A DNA stretch of 64,000 nt from an uncultured Flavobacteriales bacterium. Its GTDB lineage: Bacteria > Bacteroidota > Bacteroidia > Flavobacteriales_D > Crocinitomicaceae. The DNA lies in NCBI GenBank assembly GCA_913046365.1, contig CAJWRM010000001.1:62001-126000 (forward strand), read 5' to 3'. The position numbers and the translations under genes were made by a program. Of the stretch, positions 43,701 to 53,000 are shown piece by piece; the first letter of the stretch is position 1; the number at the start of each line of letters is the position of its first letter. The notes below the pieces were generated by a model. It had not been told where the DNA came from. It saw only the letters and a list, made by a program, of their open reading frames with translations, and ran no database searches.

Positions 43701-44238
43701 TACCTGCTGAAGTTAATTCTGTGGCAGATACAAGCATTTGATATTTACCCCCTCTTGTATTCAAATCAAATGGATACAAGGCGGTGGTCGTTGAGGTTTG
43801 ATTTAAAGAATGCTCCGTAACTGTCTCGGCGATGCGCTCATGCTGCAAGACCTCTACTGAATTTTTATAGGTATAGCCCCAAGGCTCATAATCAAATGGA
43901 CTGAACGAAGAATAGTTATGTAAATACTTTACACTATCAACACGAACGGAATCATAGTTCCCAGTGTGGTCAAAAACACGCGTGTAAGTTAGGTAATCCC
44001 ACTCGCCGCAATTGAACTGATCCCAGGTCGTTAACGGACTACATTTCAGCTTATAATACATTAAAACCTTTTCGAACCTTTGGTCATTTAATTCTGATGG
44101 AAAAGTAAAGTCGGCCCTTCGTGTAGAAATTGAATCAAAGGTGAATGTTTGAACCCAAGTTGTATCTTGAGAAAAAGAGTTAAAACTGCACAGGAAAAGT
44201 ACAGATAGCAGTGTGCCAATAAATCGGTGGTGATGCAT
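40756..44238 (-). CDS. Secreted PNGase F-like protein with inserted LamG domain and T9SS sorting signal
   Basis: 1160 residues. After a signal peptide (~24 residues) comes the first strand set of a peptide:N-glycanase F fold, including CGEWDYLTYTRVFD (Asp81, equivalent to catalytic Asp60 of PNGase F). Residues ~300-470 are a LamG/concanavalin-type insertion (ITIGLWVKGG, WHHWTFVKS, GKIDDFQVFSAAL). The fold resumes at ~610 with ARYITPYGIQFDLG, AFIEG (Glu670, candidate for Glu118), MSGHGQ, CCEW (Glu734, candidate for Glu206) and YAREGWCPGDKV, all paralleling PNGase F. The C-terminus (~1085-1160) is a T9SS type A domain. Removal of N-glycans from external glycoproteins is inferred, not proven. 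Confidence 0.82.
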   Translation of the reverse strand: MHHHRFIGTLLSVLFLCSFNSFSQDTTWVQTFTFDSISTRRADFTFPSELNDQRFEKVLMYYKLKCSPLTTWDQFNCGEWDYLTYTRVFDHTGNYDSVRVDSVKYLHNYSSFSPFDYEPWGYTYKNSVEVLQHERIAETVTEHSLNQTSTTTALYPFDLNTRGGKYQMLVSATELTSAGISAGDIQSLSLYVANLTGGGKLLNPMIRIKETTETLLTNLHLDGFITVYDLNRDITSNNELQLGENEFFFFQPFSWNGTDNLIVEFSFDNGVSASNQIEFETDDIATDLALNSGKRNGVLTFDETNHALLEMSDIDMGDDITIGLWVKGGGNTGSNTSLLEAYDTLNQRVINIHMPWSNSRIYWDCGEGSGYDRIDADMSSAGIDDEWHHWTFVKSQSTGEMFIYRDGSLWHSGADKTKSVGYLHRFVIGANRNLGNSWRGKIDDFQVFSAALDASTINEWYQKELNSAHPNWADLKVAYSFDDISLAVDLSPNNYHLMPSSRGMFDFTENPLSGLDTDVRRMRVAFGTGNVSSVSNDAIRWKEEQIEPEVLFEFQTVDRHFEITDAFACAPRGAETKTDINGNIVSELDYSTSASVTNEQITFFENPYEIIFDVEIARYITPYGIQFDLGPNGFSWIYDVTDYQDYLRNVVDLAAHNTQELLDLSFAFIEGIPPRDVHKREPIWSDFRSYGFTAMAEDNVLQEKKVFLSDTSSGFKIKTRMSGHGQVGNAACCEWVSNDHSIKVDGVTRFEWDIYEEEDCGNNPLIGQGGTWPYAREGWCPGDKVKEYEFELTPFVTPGDSVALDYVINNVPALDPGQGGGNYRAAYDLISYSEPNFQNDAAIVEILNPSNYEYYRKWNPTCSNPRVVLRNTGAEPLTSCTIQCWITYGDNINFEWTGNLGFMEEEIVEIPVTSDAWWTDLDQNMTFTAYVRNVNGTFGNDDYQQNSVNTSKFEAPESIDGPFFVWFTTNNKANENYYELFDGAGNLIFERDQLQNNFQYKDTFDLDPGCYSIVLTDRDDDGLSFWYSAQVEGETAGAFRLRKVGGSYIEIFPGDFGSHHRFDFSVGFELGLDETSALNEISVFPNPVLNELTIEIEGKIDGAAHIEIIDLSGRILVSDAMNATNSFAEYITDVSAFRKGSYIVKVYTENGTSTTKFVKY

Positions 44239-44253
44239 AGGTTAGATTTTCAT

Positions 44254-44261
44254 CAAAAATA
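44254..44261 (-). promoter_or_regulatory. -7 box of the PNGase F-like gene
   Basis: Minus strand TATTTTTG, exact TAnnTTTG, 15 bases before the ATG at 44238. The -33 region has only T-rich sequence. Confidence 0.45.
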
Positions 44262-44335
44262 ATGAAAAAGCACCTTATTAAAAATCTAAGAAATAAGAAT
44301 TGATAATTCTTTTCCTTTAATAGAAAATGAATCCT

Positions 44336-45181
44336 TTATTTTTCGAACAACTCCAAAGCTAAAGACAAACGCTCTCGAATCTTTGTTCTATCGATAATAA
44401 AATCTAAAAACCCATGATCTAAAAGAAATTCAGCAGTTTGGAATCCTTCTGGAAGATCACGACCAATTGTTTCTTTGACAACCCTAGGGCCAGCAAAAGC
44501 AATGAGTGCTCCGGGCTCAGCAATATTGATGTCTCCGAGCATTGCAAAGGAAGCAGTAACCCCTCCCGTTGTTGGGTCAGTTAGATAGGAAATATAGGGC
44601 AAACCTGCGTCCGCAAGTTGTCCAAGTTTTCCAGAAATCTTAGCCATCTGCATCAATGAGAAACCAGCTTCCATCATTCGGGCACCGCCAGATTTAGAGA
44701 TAATAATAATAGGGCACTTCAGCTTTATTGCTTCGTCAATTGCACGGGCTACTTTTTCGCCCATAACCGAACCCATTGAACCTCCAATAAAACCAAAATC
44801 CATGGCTGCAACTACCAGATTACGCTTGTTGAGCTTTCCTTTAGCGGTCCTTATCGCATCTGTCAATCCAGTTTTACCTTGGGTAGCTTTTACACGATCA
44901 ACGTATTTTTTAGTATCCTCAAATTTTAATGGGTCTCCTGAAGCAACTTTTGAATCGAGCTCTTTAAATTTTCCATCGTCAAATATGATGGAGAAATATT
45001 CCTGAGAACCTATGCGCTCGTGATGTGAACACCTATCGCAAACATAATTTAGCTTTTCTAGATCTCCTTTGGTAAATATGGTTTTACACTTCGAACATCT
45101 TGACCACAAGCCTTCAGGAACTTCCTTCTTTTCGCTTGTCGTCGTAGTTATTCCTTCTTTATTTCTTTTGAACCAGCTCAT
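44336..45181 (-). CDS. accD: Acetyl-CoA carboxylase carboxyltransferase subunit beta
   Basis: 281 residues. Forms malonyl-CoA with AccA. The N-terminal zinc ribbon has Cys29, 32, 48 and 51 (CSKCKTIF and CDRCSHH), and the crotonase-like core includes FIGGSMGSVMGEKV, SGGARMMEAGFSLMQM and YLTDPTTGGVTASF. It lies 30 bases after fbaA on the same strand, so the two probably share a transcript. Confidence 0.96.
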   Translation of the reverse strand: MSWFKRNKEGITTTTSEKKEVPEGLWSRCSKCKTIFTKGDLEKLNYVCDRCSHHERIGSQEYFSIIFDDGKFKELDSKVASGDPLKFEDTKKYVDRVKATQGKTGLTDAIRTAKGKLNKRNLVVAAMDFGFIGGSMGSVMGEKVARAIDEAIKLKCPIIIISKSGGARMMEAGFSLMQMAKISGKLGQLADAGLPYISYLTDPTTGGVTASFAMLGDINIAEPGALIAFAGPRVVKETIGRDLPEGFQTAEFLLDHGFLDFIIDRTKIRERLSLALELFEK

Positions 45182-45211
45182 TTGATTTCTTTGTTTAAAA
45201 TTAGCAAAGAT

Positions 45212-46279
45212 TTATAAAGTGTGTATGTTATTGAGATCAGAAAAACATTGCTCGAGTCTCTTGTGAAATGTAATTTCTCCCTCACGCATCCATTTTCGAG
45301 GGTCATAATATTTCTTATTCGGTATATCCGCGCCTTCTGGATTACCAATTTGGGTTTTTAGATATTCTTGGTTTTGAAGAATATAATCTCTCGACCCTTC
45401 CGTAAAGGCAAACTGAAGATCTGTATCAATATTCATTTTAATTACACCGTATGAGATCCCTTCTCGAATTTCATCTAGGCTCGAACCAGAACCACCATGA
45501 AAAACAAAATCAACTGGATTTGGCGCTGTATTATACTTATCCTCAACAAAAGCTTGAGAGTTTTTTAGAATTTTCGGTGTGAGCTTTACATTACCTGGTT
45601 TATATACTCCATGAACGTTTCCAAAGGCCGCCGCAATTGTAAACCTCGGTGAAATTTTCATAAGCTCCTCATAGGCATAAGCAACCTCATCCGGCTGCGT
45701 ATACAATTTTGAACTATCAACGTCTGTATTGTCCACACCATCTTCCTCACCACCTGTAATACCGAGCTCAATTTCAAGCGTCATCCCAATTGCACTCATT
45801 CTCTTCAAATAGGTCTTACATAGCTCAATGTTTTCCTCGATTGGCTCCTCAGAAAGGTCAATCATGTGCGAGCTGTATAATGGAACTCCATGGACCTCGA
45901 AGTGCTTTTCACCTTCATCCAATAAACCATCAATCCAAGGGAGTTTTGATTTGTGACAGTGGTCGGTATGTAAAATCACAGTAGCTCCATAAGTTTCAGC
46001 TAAACGGTGTACGTGCCTTGCTCCGGAAATCGCTCCTAAAATTGTCGACTGCTCATTTTCATTGCTCAAACCTTTTCCAGCAAAGAACTGAGAACCACCA
46101 TGTGAAAACTGAATAATCACAGGAGCATTTAAACGCGCTGCGGTTTCCATTACTGCGTTCACTGTACTCGTACTCGAAACATTTACTGCAGGTAGTGCAA
46201 ACGCTTTTTCTTTGGCATAAGCAAATATTTTCTGGACTTCATCTCCAGTCGCTACTCCTTTTTTTATTGTATGACTCAT
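45212..46279 (-). CDS. fbaA: Class II fructose-bisphosphate aldolase
   Basis: 355 residues, class IIA length. Zinc and catalysis: HTDHCHKSK with Asp106 as the base and His107 as a zinc ligand; later metal-site and substrate motifs are LEIELGITGGEEDGVDN, FGNVHGVYKPGNVKL and FVFHGGSGSS, NMDTDLQ-type IKMNIDTDLQFA. It reversibly splits fructose-1,6-bisphosphate in glycolysis and gluconeogenesis; next to acs this also suits growth on acetate. Confidence 0.97.
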   Translation of the reverse strand: MSHTIKKGVATGDEVQKIFAYAKEKAFALPAVNVSSTSTVNAVMETAARLNAPVIIQFSHGGSQFFAGKGLSNENEQSTILGAISGARHVHRLAETYGATVILHTDHCHKSKLPWIDGLLDEGEKHFEVHGVPLYSSHMIDLSEEPIEENIELCKTYLKRMSAIGMTLEIELGITGGEEDGVDNTDVDSSKLYTQPDEVAYAYEELMKISPRFTIAAAFGNVHGVYKPGNVKLTPKILKNSQAFVEDKYNTAPNPVDFVFHGGSGSSLDEIREGISYGVIKMNIDTDLQFAFTEGSRDYILQNQEYLKTQIGNPEGADIPNKKYYDPRKWMREGEITFHKRLEQCFSDLNNIHTL

Positions 46280-46299
46280 TGTCTTGATATTTGGTTTTG

Positions 46300-46307
46300 C
46301 AAAAGTA
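46300..46307 (-). promoter_or_regulatory. -7 box of fbaA-accD
   Basis: Minus strand TACTTTTG, exact TAnnTTTG, 20 bases before the fbaA ATG. A TTG lies 16 bases upstream (46326-46324), shorter than the usual spacing. Confidence 0.45.
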
Positions 46308-46377
46308 CAGATTTTAAAAAAAACAACGAATAAAATAAATTTGACATTTGTTCGTTATTTAAAAAAAAACGTTGCCT

Positions 46378-46524
46378 ATGATGCATAAATACCCTGCAGA
46401 AAGTAAGCCGTATAAAACACAATCTTTACCACATCCTTCGTCTGTACAATTCATTTTAAACTACAGCAAGGCCTTTGAAGTAAAAAAACTAAAGAGGAAA
46501 AAAATACTGGTTTGCAAGAATTAA
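46378..46524 (+). CDS. Small basic protein, 48 residues
   Basis: An open frame starting at ATGATG, encoding a Pro/Ser-containing N-terminus, then SSVQFILNYSKAFEVKK and a Lys/Arg-rich tail ending VCKN. The core pattern VQFILNYSKAxEV resembles small uncharacterised flavobacterial proteins I have seen, and a strong terminator follows the stop by three bases, which marks it as a separate transcription unit. Function unknown. Confidence 0.65.
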   Translation: MMHKYPAESKPYKTQSLPHPSSVQFILNYSKAFEVKKLKRKKILVCKN

Positions 46525-46526
46525 AT

Positions 46527-46550
46527 AAAACGCCTCCGGGCGTTTTTTTT
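46527..46550 (+). terminator. Intrinsic terminator with UNCG tetraloop
   Basis: AACGCC (46529-46534) pairs with GGCGTT (46539-46544) around TCCG, a UNCG-type tetraloop, followed by a run of eight T beginning in the stem. Ends the small-gene transcript before uvrB. Confidence 0.85.
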
Positions 46551-46568
46551 ATGTCTCATTTGAATGAC

Positions 46569-46576
46569 TATTTTTG
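46569..46576 (+). promoter_or_regulatory. -7 box abutting the uvrB start codon
   Basis: TATTTTTG, exact TAnnTTTG, six bases before the ATG at 46583. The -33 position falls in the T-run of the preceding terminator. The transcript would have almost no leader. Confidence 0.45.
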
Positions 46577-46582
46577 TAAGCC

Positions 46583-48607
46583 ATGGACTTCAGCCTTCAA
46601 TCCGATTTCAAACCTACCGGAGACCAACCTAGAGCAATTCAAGAGCTTATTGCAGGTGTTGAAGATAATATTCCATTTCAGACTCTTTTAGGAGTTACGG
46701 GAAGTGGAAAAACATTTACCATCGCCAACGTAATACAAAAAGTTAAAAAGCCAACCTTAATTCTTTCGCACAACAAGACATTAGCGGCACAACTTTATGG
46801 AGAATTCAAACAATTCTTTCCGGAAAATAAAGTTGAATACTTTGTTTCCTATTATGACTATTATCAACCTGAGGCATATTTACCCGTAACCAATACCTAT
46901 ATAGAGAAAGATCTTCAGATCAACGATGAAATCGAAAAGCTTCGACTTTCAGCAACCTCAGCATTATTATCAGGAAGACGAGATGTAATTGTTGTGGCAT
47001 CCGTGTCCTGTATTTATGGTATTGGCAATCCAATAGAATTTAAAAATAGTATCATACAGATCAAAAAAGGTGAAGTAATTCCTAGAAATAAGCTGCTCAT
47101 GAAATTCGTGACAAATCTATATTCACGATCAGATGAGTTTTTTGAGCGGGGGAACTTTAGAGTGCGCGGAGATACGGTGGACTTGTTCTTAGCCTATACA
47201 GATTATGCCATTCGTTTTGAATTTTGGGGAGATGAAATCGAAAACATCAGCTCCATTGATCCTGAGAGCAGTCAGGAAATTGAGCAATTAGATGACATAC
47301 TCATTTACCCAGCCAACTTGTTTGTATCCAGTCCTGAAAACACCCAAACCGCAATTCATGAGATTCAAGACGATATGATGCAGCAGGTTGAGGCATTTCG
47401 GGAGGCAGGCAAAATAGAGGAAGGACAGCGACTAAAGGACCGTGTTGAATATGACTTAGAAATGATCCGCGAGCTAGGTTATTGTTCGGGTATAGAAAAT
47501 TACTCTCGGTATTTTGACCGAAGACAGCCAGGACAGAGACCATTCTGTCTCTTGGATTATTTTCCTGAGGATTATTTAATGGTCGTAGATGAAAGCCACG
47601 TTACCCTGCCACAGGTAAAAGGAATGTACGGCGGGGATCGAGCACGAAAAACGAATCTTGTAGATTATGGATTCAGATTACAGGCGGCCATTGATAACCG
47701 ACCATTAAAATTTGAAGAATTCGAAACAATGTATGCCCAGTGCATCTATGTTTCGGCGACGCCCGCAGATTACGAGGTAGAACGGTCTCAAGGTGTCATT
47801 GTAGAACAGCTCATCCGACCTACAGGACTTCTTGATCCAGTCATTGAGGTCAAACCAAGCAAAAACCAAATTGATACACTCATCACGGAAATCCAAATTC
47901 GAATTGAGAAAAAAGAACGGACACTTGTCACCACACTGACAAAAAGGATGGCCGAAGAGCTTCAAAAATACCTCACGAAGATGGGCATACTCTGTCGCTA
48001 TATTCATAGTGAAATTGATACCATTGAAAGAGTCGAGATATTACGTCAGCTTAGGCTCGGTGAATTTGATGTTCTCATCGGTGTCAACTTACTGCGAGAA
48101 GGGCTCGATCTGCCTGAGGTTTCTTTTGTGGCAATATTAGATGCGGATAAAGAAGGGTTCCTAAGAAACGAGCGTTCTCTTGTGCAAACGATTGGAAGAG
48201 CAGCGCGAAACGTAAACGGATATGTATTGATGTTTGCAGACCGCATGACGAAATCGATGCAAGCAACAATCGATAAAACTGAGGATAGAAGATCAGTACA
48301 GCGGGCTTACAATGAAAAGCATGGAATAACACCAACAGCACTGCAAAAATCAAAAGAGCTGATCTTAGAATCTACAAAGGTAGCCGATGGCGATAGGAGA
48401 GAAAAAACACCGACAATTATTGCACCAGAAGTAACAAAAGGATATCCTAAAAAGGCTGACTTTAAAGATGAGGCCGCCCTAGAACTTGAAATAAAATCAG
48501 TAAAAAAAGCCATGGAAAAGGCTGCGAAAAATTTAGAATTCATAGAAGCCGCAGGTTTCAGGGATCGAATGCGGGCACTTCAAAAACTAAAAAAATCATA
48601 TGCTTGA
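46583..48607 (+). CDS. uvrB: Excinuclease ABC subunit B
   Basis: 674 residues, the full family length. Nucleotide excision repair: UvrB is loaded by UvrA and recruits UvrC. Walker A is GVTGSGKT near 38-46, the beta-hairpin region YYDYYQPEAYLP follows, then helicase motifs (DESHVTLPQ, SATPADYE, LREGLDLPEVSFVAILDAD, QTIGRAARN), and the C-terminal UVR coiled coil (LELEIKSVKKAMEKAAKN). It overlaps the DUF3817 gene by eight bases. Confidence 0.97.
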   Translation: MDFSLQSDFKPTGDQPRAIQELIAGVEDNIPFQTLLGVTGSGKTFTIANVIQKVKKPTLILSHNKTLAAQLYGEFKQFFPENKVEYFVSYYDYYQPEAYLPVTNTYIEKDLQINDEIEKLRLSATSALLSGRRDVIVVASVSCIYGIGNPIEFKNSIIQIKKGEVIPRNKLLMKFVTNLYSRSDEFFERGNFRVRGDTVDLFLAYTDYAIRFEFWGDEIENISSIDPESSQEIEQLDDILIYPANLFVSSPENTQTAIHEIQDDMMQQVEAFREAGKIEEGQRLKDRVEYDLEMIRELGYCSGIENYSRYFDRRQPGQRPFCLLDYFPEDYLMVVDESHVTLPQVKGMYGGDRARKTNLVDYGFRLQAAIDNRPLKFEEFETMYAQCIYVSATPADYEVERSQGVIVEQLIRPTGLLDPVIEVKPSKNQIDTLITEIQIRIEKKERTLVTTLTKRMAEELQKYLTKMGILCRYIHSEIDTIERVEILRQLRLGEFDVLIGVNLLREGLDLPEVSFVAILDADKEGFLRNERSLVQTIGRAARNVNGYVLMFADRMTKSMQATIDKTEDRRSVQRAYNEKHGITPTALQKSKELILESTKVADGDRREKTPTIIAPEVTKGYPKKADFKDEAALELEIKSVKKAMEKAAKNLEFIEAAGFRDRMRALQKLKKSYA

Positions 48608-48899
48608 TAAAATCAGAATACAAGAATTTAGAATTCTTGCACTTATTGAAGGTATTTCCTATTTGACCTTTGCAGTTACGATGCCATTGAAATATGTCTA
48701 TGAGATTACAGAACCCAATTATTTTGTTGGAATGCTTCATGGCTTGGTGTTTTTGCTCTATTGTTTGTGGTTGTTGGTCCTTACTTTAAAAAAGAAATGG
48801 AGCTGGTTTGAAGGTATTTTATTTTTCATTGCATCACTAATTCCTTTTGGAACATTCTACATTGACAAGAGGTACTTGAAAACAGCTATTCAAAAATAA
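48600..48899 (+). CDS. DUF3817 family membrane protein
   Basis: 99 residues with three hydrophobic helices and the signature ALIEGISYLTF, MPLKYVYE, GMLHGLVFLLY and PFGTFYID. DUF3817 proteins are small integral membrane proteins of unknown function found across bacteria. The ATG lies inside the uvrB stop region, so it is translated with uvrB. Confidence 0.82.
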   Translation: MLDKIRIQEFRILALIEGISYLTFAVTMPLKYVYEITEPNYFVGMLHGLVFLLYCLWLLVLTLKKKWSWFEGILFFIASLIPFGTFYIDKRYLKTAIQK

Positions 48900-48980
48900 T
48901 ACAAGATTAGGTTATTAGTCTATTCACAAAACATTGTTCATCTAAAAGTAAATTTTAAAGTGTACCCTATTAAGAATTAC

Positions 48981-48988
48981 TAAATTTG
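48981..48988 (+). promoter_or_regulatory. -7 box of fabI
   Basis: TAAATTTG, exact TAnnTTTG, 16 bases before the ATG at 49005. No TTG is found at the -33 distance. Confidence 0.45.
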
Positions 48989-49004
48989 TTTAAAATTAAG
49001 AGGA

Positions 49005-49820
49005 ATGGCAAACGATTTGTTAAAAGGAAAACGAGGAATTATATTTGGTGCTTTAAATAGTCAATCTATTGCATGGAAAGTTGCAGAACGTGCGCATGAA
49101 GAAGGTGCTACTTTCGTACTAACCAATGCCCCAATCGCGATGCGAATGGGAGAAATCAATAACTTGGCAGAAGCCACGGGAAGTAAAATCATTCCTGCAG
49201 ATGCAACAAGCGTTGAAGATCTTGACAATCTGGTAACTCAATCAATGGAAATACTAGGAGGTAAAATTGATTTTGTTTTACACTCCATTGGGATGTCACC
49301 AAACGTTCGTAAAAAGAAACATTATACTGAAAATGATTACCGTTTTTATAGTCAGACTATGGATGTTTCAGCAACTTCATTACACAAAACATTGGCAACT
49401 TTATATAAACATGAAGCAATGAATGAATGGGGTTCTGTTTTGGCTTTATCCTACATTGCGGCACAAAGAATTTTCCCAGACTACAACGATATGGCGGATG
49501 CCAAGTCATTGTTGGAATCAATTGCACGATCTTTCGGTTACCATTACGGAATCAAAAATAAAGTTCGCGTAAATACGATTTCTCAATCGCCGACAGTTAC
49601 AACTGCGGGACAAGGGATTAAAGGATTTAAAGAATTTATCAACTTTTCAGAACAAATGTCACCACTTGGAAATGCAAGTGCTTTGGCATGTGCAGATTAT
49701 TGCTTGAGTATGTTCTCTGATTTAACGAGATATGTGACGATGCAGAATCTTTTCCATGATGGAGGGTTTTCAAATACAGGAGTTACCCAGCCTGTCATCG
49801 AACGCTTCGGAGACGAATAA
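49005..49820 (+). CDS. fabI: Enoyl-[acyl-carrier-protein] reductase (NADH)
   Basis: 271 residues of the SDR superfamily. It reduces enoyl-ACP in the last step of each fatty-acid elongation cycle. Cofactor loop GALNSQSIAWKVA near 15-28, active site Tyr-X6-Lys in YNDMADAK, and the substrate loop following SPTVTTAGQGIKGF. The triclosan-binding pocket residues are in place as far as can be seen. It ends at a hairpin terminator. Confidence 0.96.
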   Translation: MANDLLKGKRGIIFGALNSQSIAWKVAERAHEEGATFVLTNAPIAMRMGEINNLAEATGSKIIPADATSVEDLDNLVTQSMEILGGKIDFVLHSIGMSPNVRKKKHYTENDYRFYSQTMDVSATSLHKTLATLYKHEAMNEWGSVLALSYIAAQRIFPDYNDMADAKSLLESIARSFGYHYGIKNKVRVNTISQSPTVTTAGQGIKGFKEFINFSEQMSPLGNASALACADYCLSMFSDLTRYVTMQNLFHDGGFSNTGVTQPVIERFGDE

Positions 49821-49844
49821 AAGATTACCAATAACCTACCGTAC

Positions 49845-49877
49845 AAAAGGGATCACTTGAATGGGGTCCCTTTTTTT
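49845..49877 (+). terminator. Terminator after fabI
   Basis: AAAGGGA pairs with TCCCTTT (with the flanking TC/GG partly paired) around a ~10-base loop, followed by seven T. Confidence 0.8.
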
Positions 49878-49919
49878 ATGAACAATCCTTTCTATTGGAC
49901 GTTTAATTGAAAAAATAAC

Positions 49920-50093
49920 ATGGGATTCTTCACACGCAAAAGCAAAAAAGATAAGCTCAACGAGCAATACAAGAAAAAACTAGAACAGGCCTACAAAATG
50001 TCAACAAGCAACCGCTCTGAGAGCGATCGCTTAACCGCTGAAGCCAATGACATACTTGAAGAAATTAAGAAGCTCGAAGCAGCTGAATCTTAA
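49920..50093 (+). CDS. Small DUF6435-like protein, 57 residues
   Basis: Begins MGFFTRKSKKDKLNEQYKKK and continues as two amphipathic helices (LEQAYKMSTSNRSESDRL, AEANDILEEIKKLEA). This N-terminal MGFF plus a Lys-rich, then Glu-rich helical layout matches the DUF6435 group of short cytoplasmic proteins. Its stop overlaps the convergent stop of the BNR lipoprotein gene by four bases. Function unknown. Confidence 0.7.
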   Translation: MGFFTRKSKKDKLNEQYKKKLEQAYKMSTSNRSESDRLTAEANDILEEIKKLEAAES

Positions 50094-53000
50094 TCCTTTT
50101 TCCAATCCGCACCCTTATTTTTGGTGTAAGGAATAATTCCTTCTAGCTTGGACTCTATTGCATTAAGTTTACCAATAATCTCATTCAATTCAGTCCGTAA
50201 GGCATTGTATTGTTTCTCCGCAATTTGCATATTCAATCGATGTGTTTTCGTTACACCGGCAGTATTCTGGTAAATCTGATAGCCTACCATTCCGAGACGA
50301 CCAGAAATGCTTGGAACAGTTTCAAAATCTCTTGAGGACCTTGCCTTATCTCCCCACATCAACACCTCTAAATCTTTTAGTGAAACCATCATTTCCCGAA
50401 TGGACTTTAATAGCGTTAAATCAGTATTTGGATAGTTGAGTAATGCTTTTTCAATCATTTCAATGCTTTCCTTGGTCTCACCCATTACCTTCTCTGTTCC
50501 ACTCACTTTTCGGTTTAGTTCCGACATTTCGGCACGAAATTCCTTCAGCTCTTCTGGATTTTCAGCCAATAAGGTCTGATTGTTCAAGCCCTTAACCTTG
50601 AACGCTTGTTTGTCCACCAAAAGTTCGACTGATCCGTCCTTCACTAGACTTATGCTAACAGTGTAATCACCTGGAGTAACCAAGAAACCACTACCTCTTG
50701 AACCTATGGGGTCTGTTGTATTTGTTCTTAAATTCCATACCTGACGCTGAATTCCTTTCTTAGGAGCCGATTTCATACGGCGAACCTCACTACCAGAAGC
50801 ATCATATATCTGCCAAATTAAGGAAGCCTTACCCTCTAAATCTTCTGCACGAATTTCCTCAAAGGATGGATAATATACAGCCGTTCCCTCTTTCTCTAGC
50901 TTCTTCTCCTCTTTCTGTCTTTTTGAACGCAATGAAGACCCTACACCATCTAAATAAAGACTAAACGTAGCTCCAAATGAAGGGTTTTTCGCAGACCACA
51001 TGTTGTGGCCTTGAGAACCTGTCCCTCCGCCACCTAATGGCGTTGCTGGAACATATAACAATGCATCCTTCACTGAAAAAAGATGTGCTCTTTTATTCAA
51101 AATGTCTTTACCAACCGTACGAAGTGGCTCATAATTGTCTAAAACGTAAAACCCTCTTCCAAAAGTAGCTGCAACAAGATCATTTTCTCTTTGCTGAATA
51201 TCTAAATCATACACTGCGATGGTCGGCAGACCTGATAACTTTGTCCAGTTCTGACCTTTATCATTAGAGAAAAAGGCACCAAATTCCGTTCCTGCAAAAA
51301 GTAAATCAGGATTGACATGGTCTTGCTTGATACAATAGACATTTCCTCTTTCAGGAAGATTCGAAGCAATGGACTCCCAGGTCTTTCCTTGATCGCTTGT
51401 GCGCAATAGGTATGGAGTGAAATCGCCATCTCGTTGGCTATTAAAAGCGACAAAAGCCTCATTTTCGTCATGTAAAGATGCAGTGAGCATATTGACCTTT
51501 GTCCGCGCTGGAACACCTTTAATAGCATCGACCTTACGCCAGGTTTTTCCGTCATCGTTCGTGATTTGAATTAAACCATCGTCTGTTCCAGCATAAAGGA
51601 GTCCTTGCTTTAAAGGAGATTCATCCAAGGCAACGATATTTCCATAAATGGTAGTAGACTTATTCTTCATGACCGCGTCCATTGTCCAAACCTGACCCAT
51701 AACCGGTAATTTATTTCGGTCTAGCTGACGAGACAAATCCGGAGAAATTGTTGACCAATCATCTCCTCTATTCTCAGATTTAAATAATTTATTGGCCGCA
51801 AAATAGATGGTGGAAGCATCATGTCGAGATACCAATAAAGGAGCATCCCAATTCCATCGATAAGCTGGCTCATTTTCACCGGGCATTGGTTGAATCGGCA
51901 CTTTTTCACCTGAAGCTTTATCATAACGGACAATCCATCCATATTGAGCCTGAGCATAAGTAATATTTGGATTTTCCCAATCCGTCGCAGATTCAAAACC
52001 ATCTCCTCCATTGGTAATAAACCAATCTAGGTTTAAAATACCCGCAGAATTTTTTGTTGCAGAAGGACCACCCATGGAATTATTGTCCTGAGTTCCACCA
52101 TATATATTATAAAAAGGAGCATCATTGTCCGTAGTAACCTTATAAAATTGAATGATTGGTATGTTTGCAAAATATCGCCACTCTTTGGCATGTGTGTATG
52201 TTTCATATACCCCTCCGTCACACCCTACAACCCAATGATCGGTGTTGCTTGGGTCTATCCAAATAACATGGTTGTCAACGTGTTTCTTTTTCTCACCAGT
52301 TCGCTTAAATGTTTTACCTCCATCCTCTGTATGGTGCAAATAGGTATTCATAGAGAATACTTTGTTGACATCTTTGGGATCACAAAAAATTTCTTGGTAA
52401 TAATTACCACTTGTAGCATAATCGCTTTGCTTTGACCAGTTTTCACCTTTATTCGTTGATTTGTAGAAGCCTTTTTTACCATATCGAGCCTCAACTATGG
52501 CATAAACTACATTTGGATCAGCTGGCGAGACTGACATTCCTACGCGTCCCATATAACCTGCGGGTAATCCTTTATTGATTTCTACCCAAGTATCTCCACC
52601 ATCAATCGATTTGTACAAGCCAGATTCTGGACCACCACTGATAAATGTCCATTCTCTTCTTCTTCGCTGATGCGCAGAGGCATATAATATATTTGGATTT
52701 GAAGGATCCATATGAATTTCTGCAATACCTGTATTTTCAGAAATAAATAAGGTTCTATTCCATGTCTTACCACCATCTGTAGTTTTGTATACGCCTCGGT
52801 CGCCTCCGCTACTCCATAGTGGACCATATGCTGCAACCCAAAGTGTGTTTTCATCTGTGGGGTGTATCACGATACCCCCGATGTGCTCACTATTATTGAG
52901 CCCCATATTTTTAAATGACTTACCTGCATCAAGAGACTTATACACTCCATCTCCATAAGAAACAGAGCGTTGGTTATTGTTTTCTCCGGAACCTACCCAA

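Noticed and set aside
44295-44311. AAGAATT-GAT-AATTCTT hairpin as terminator of accD
   Set aside because: The stem is pure AT except for one G-C and is not followed by a T-run on the minus strand, so it is too weak to call.
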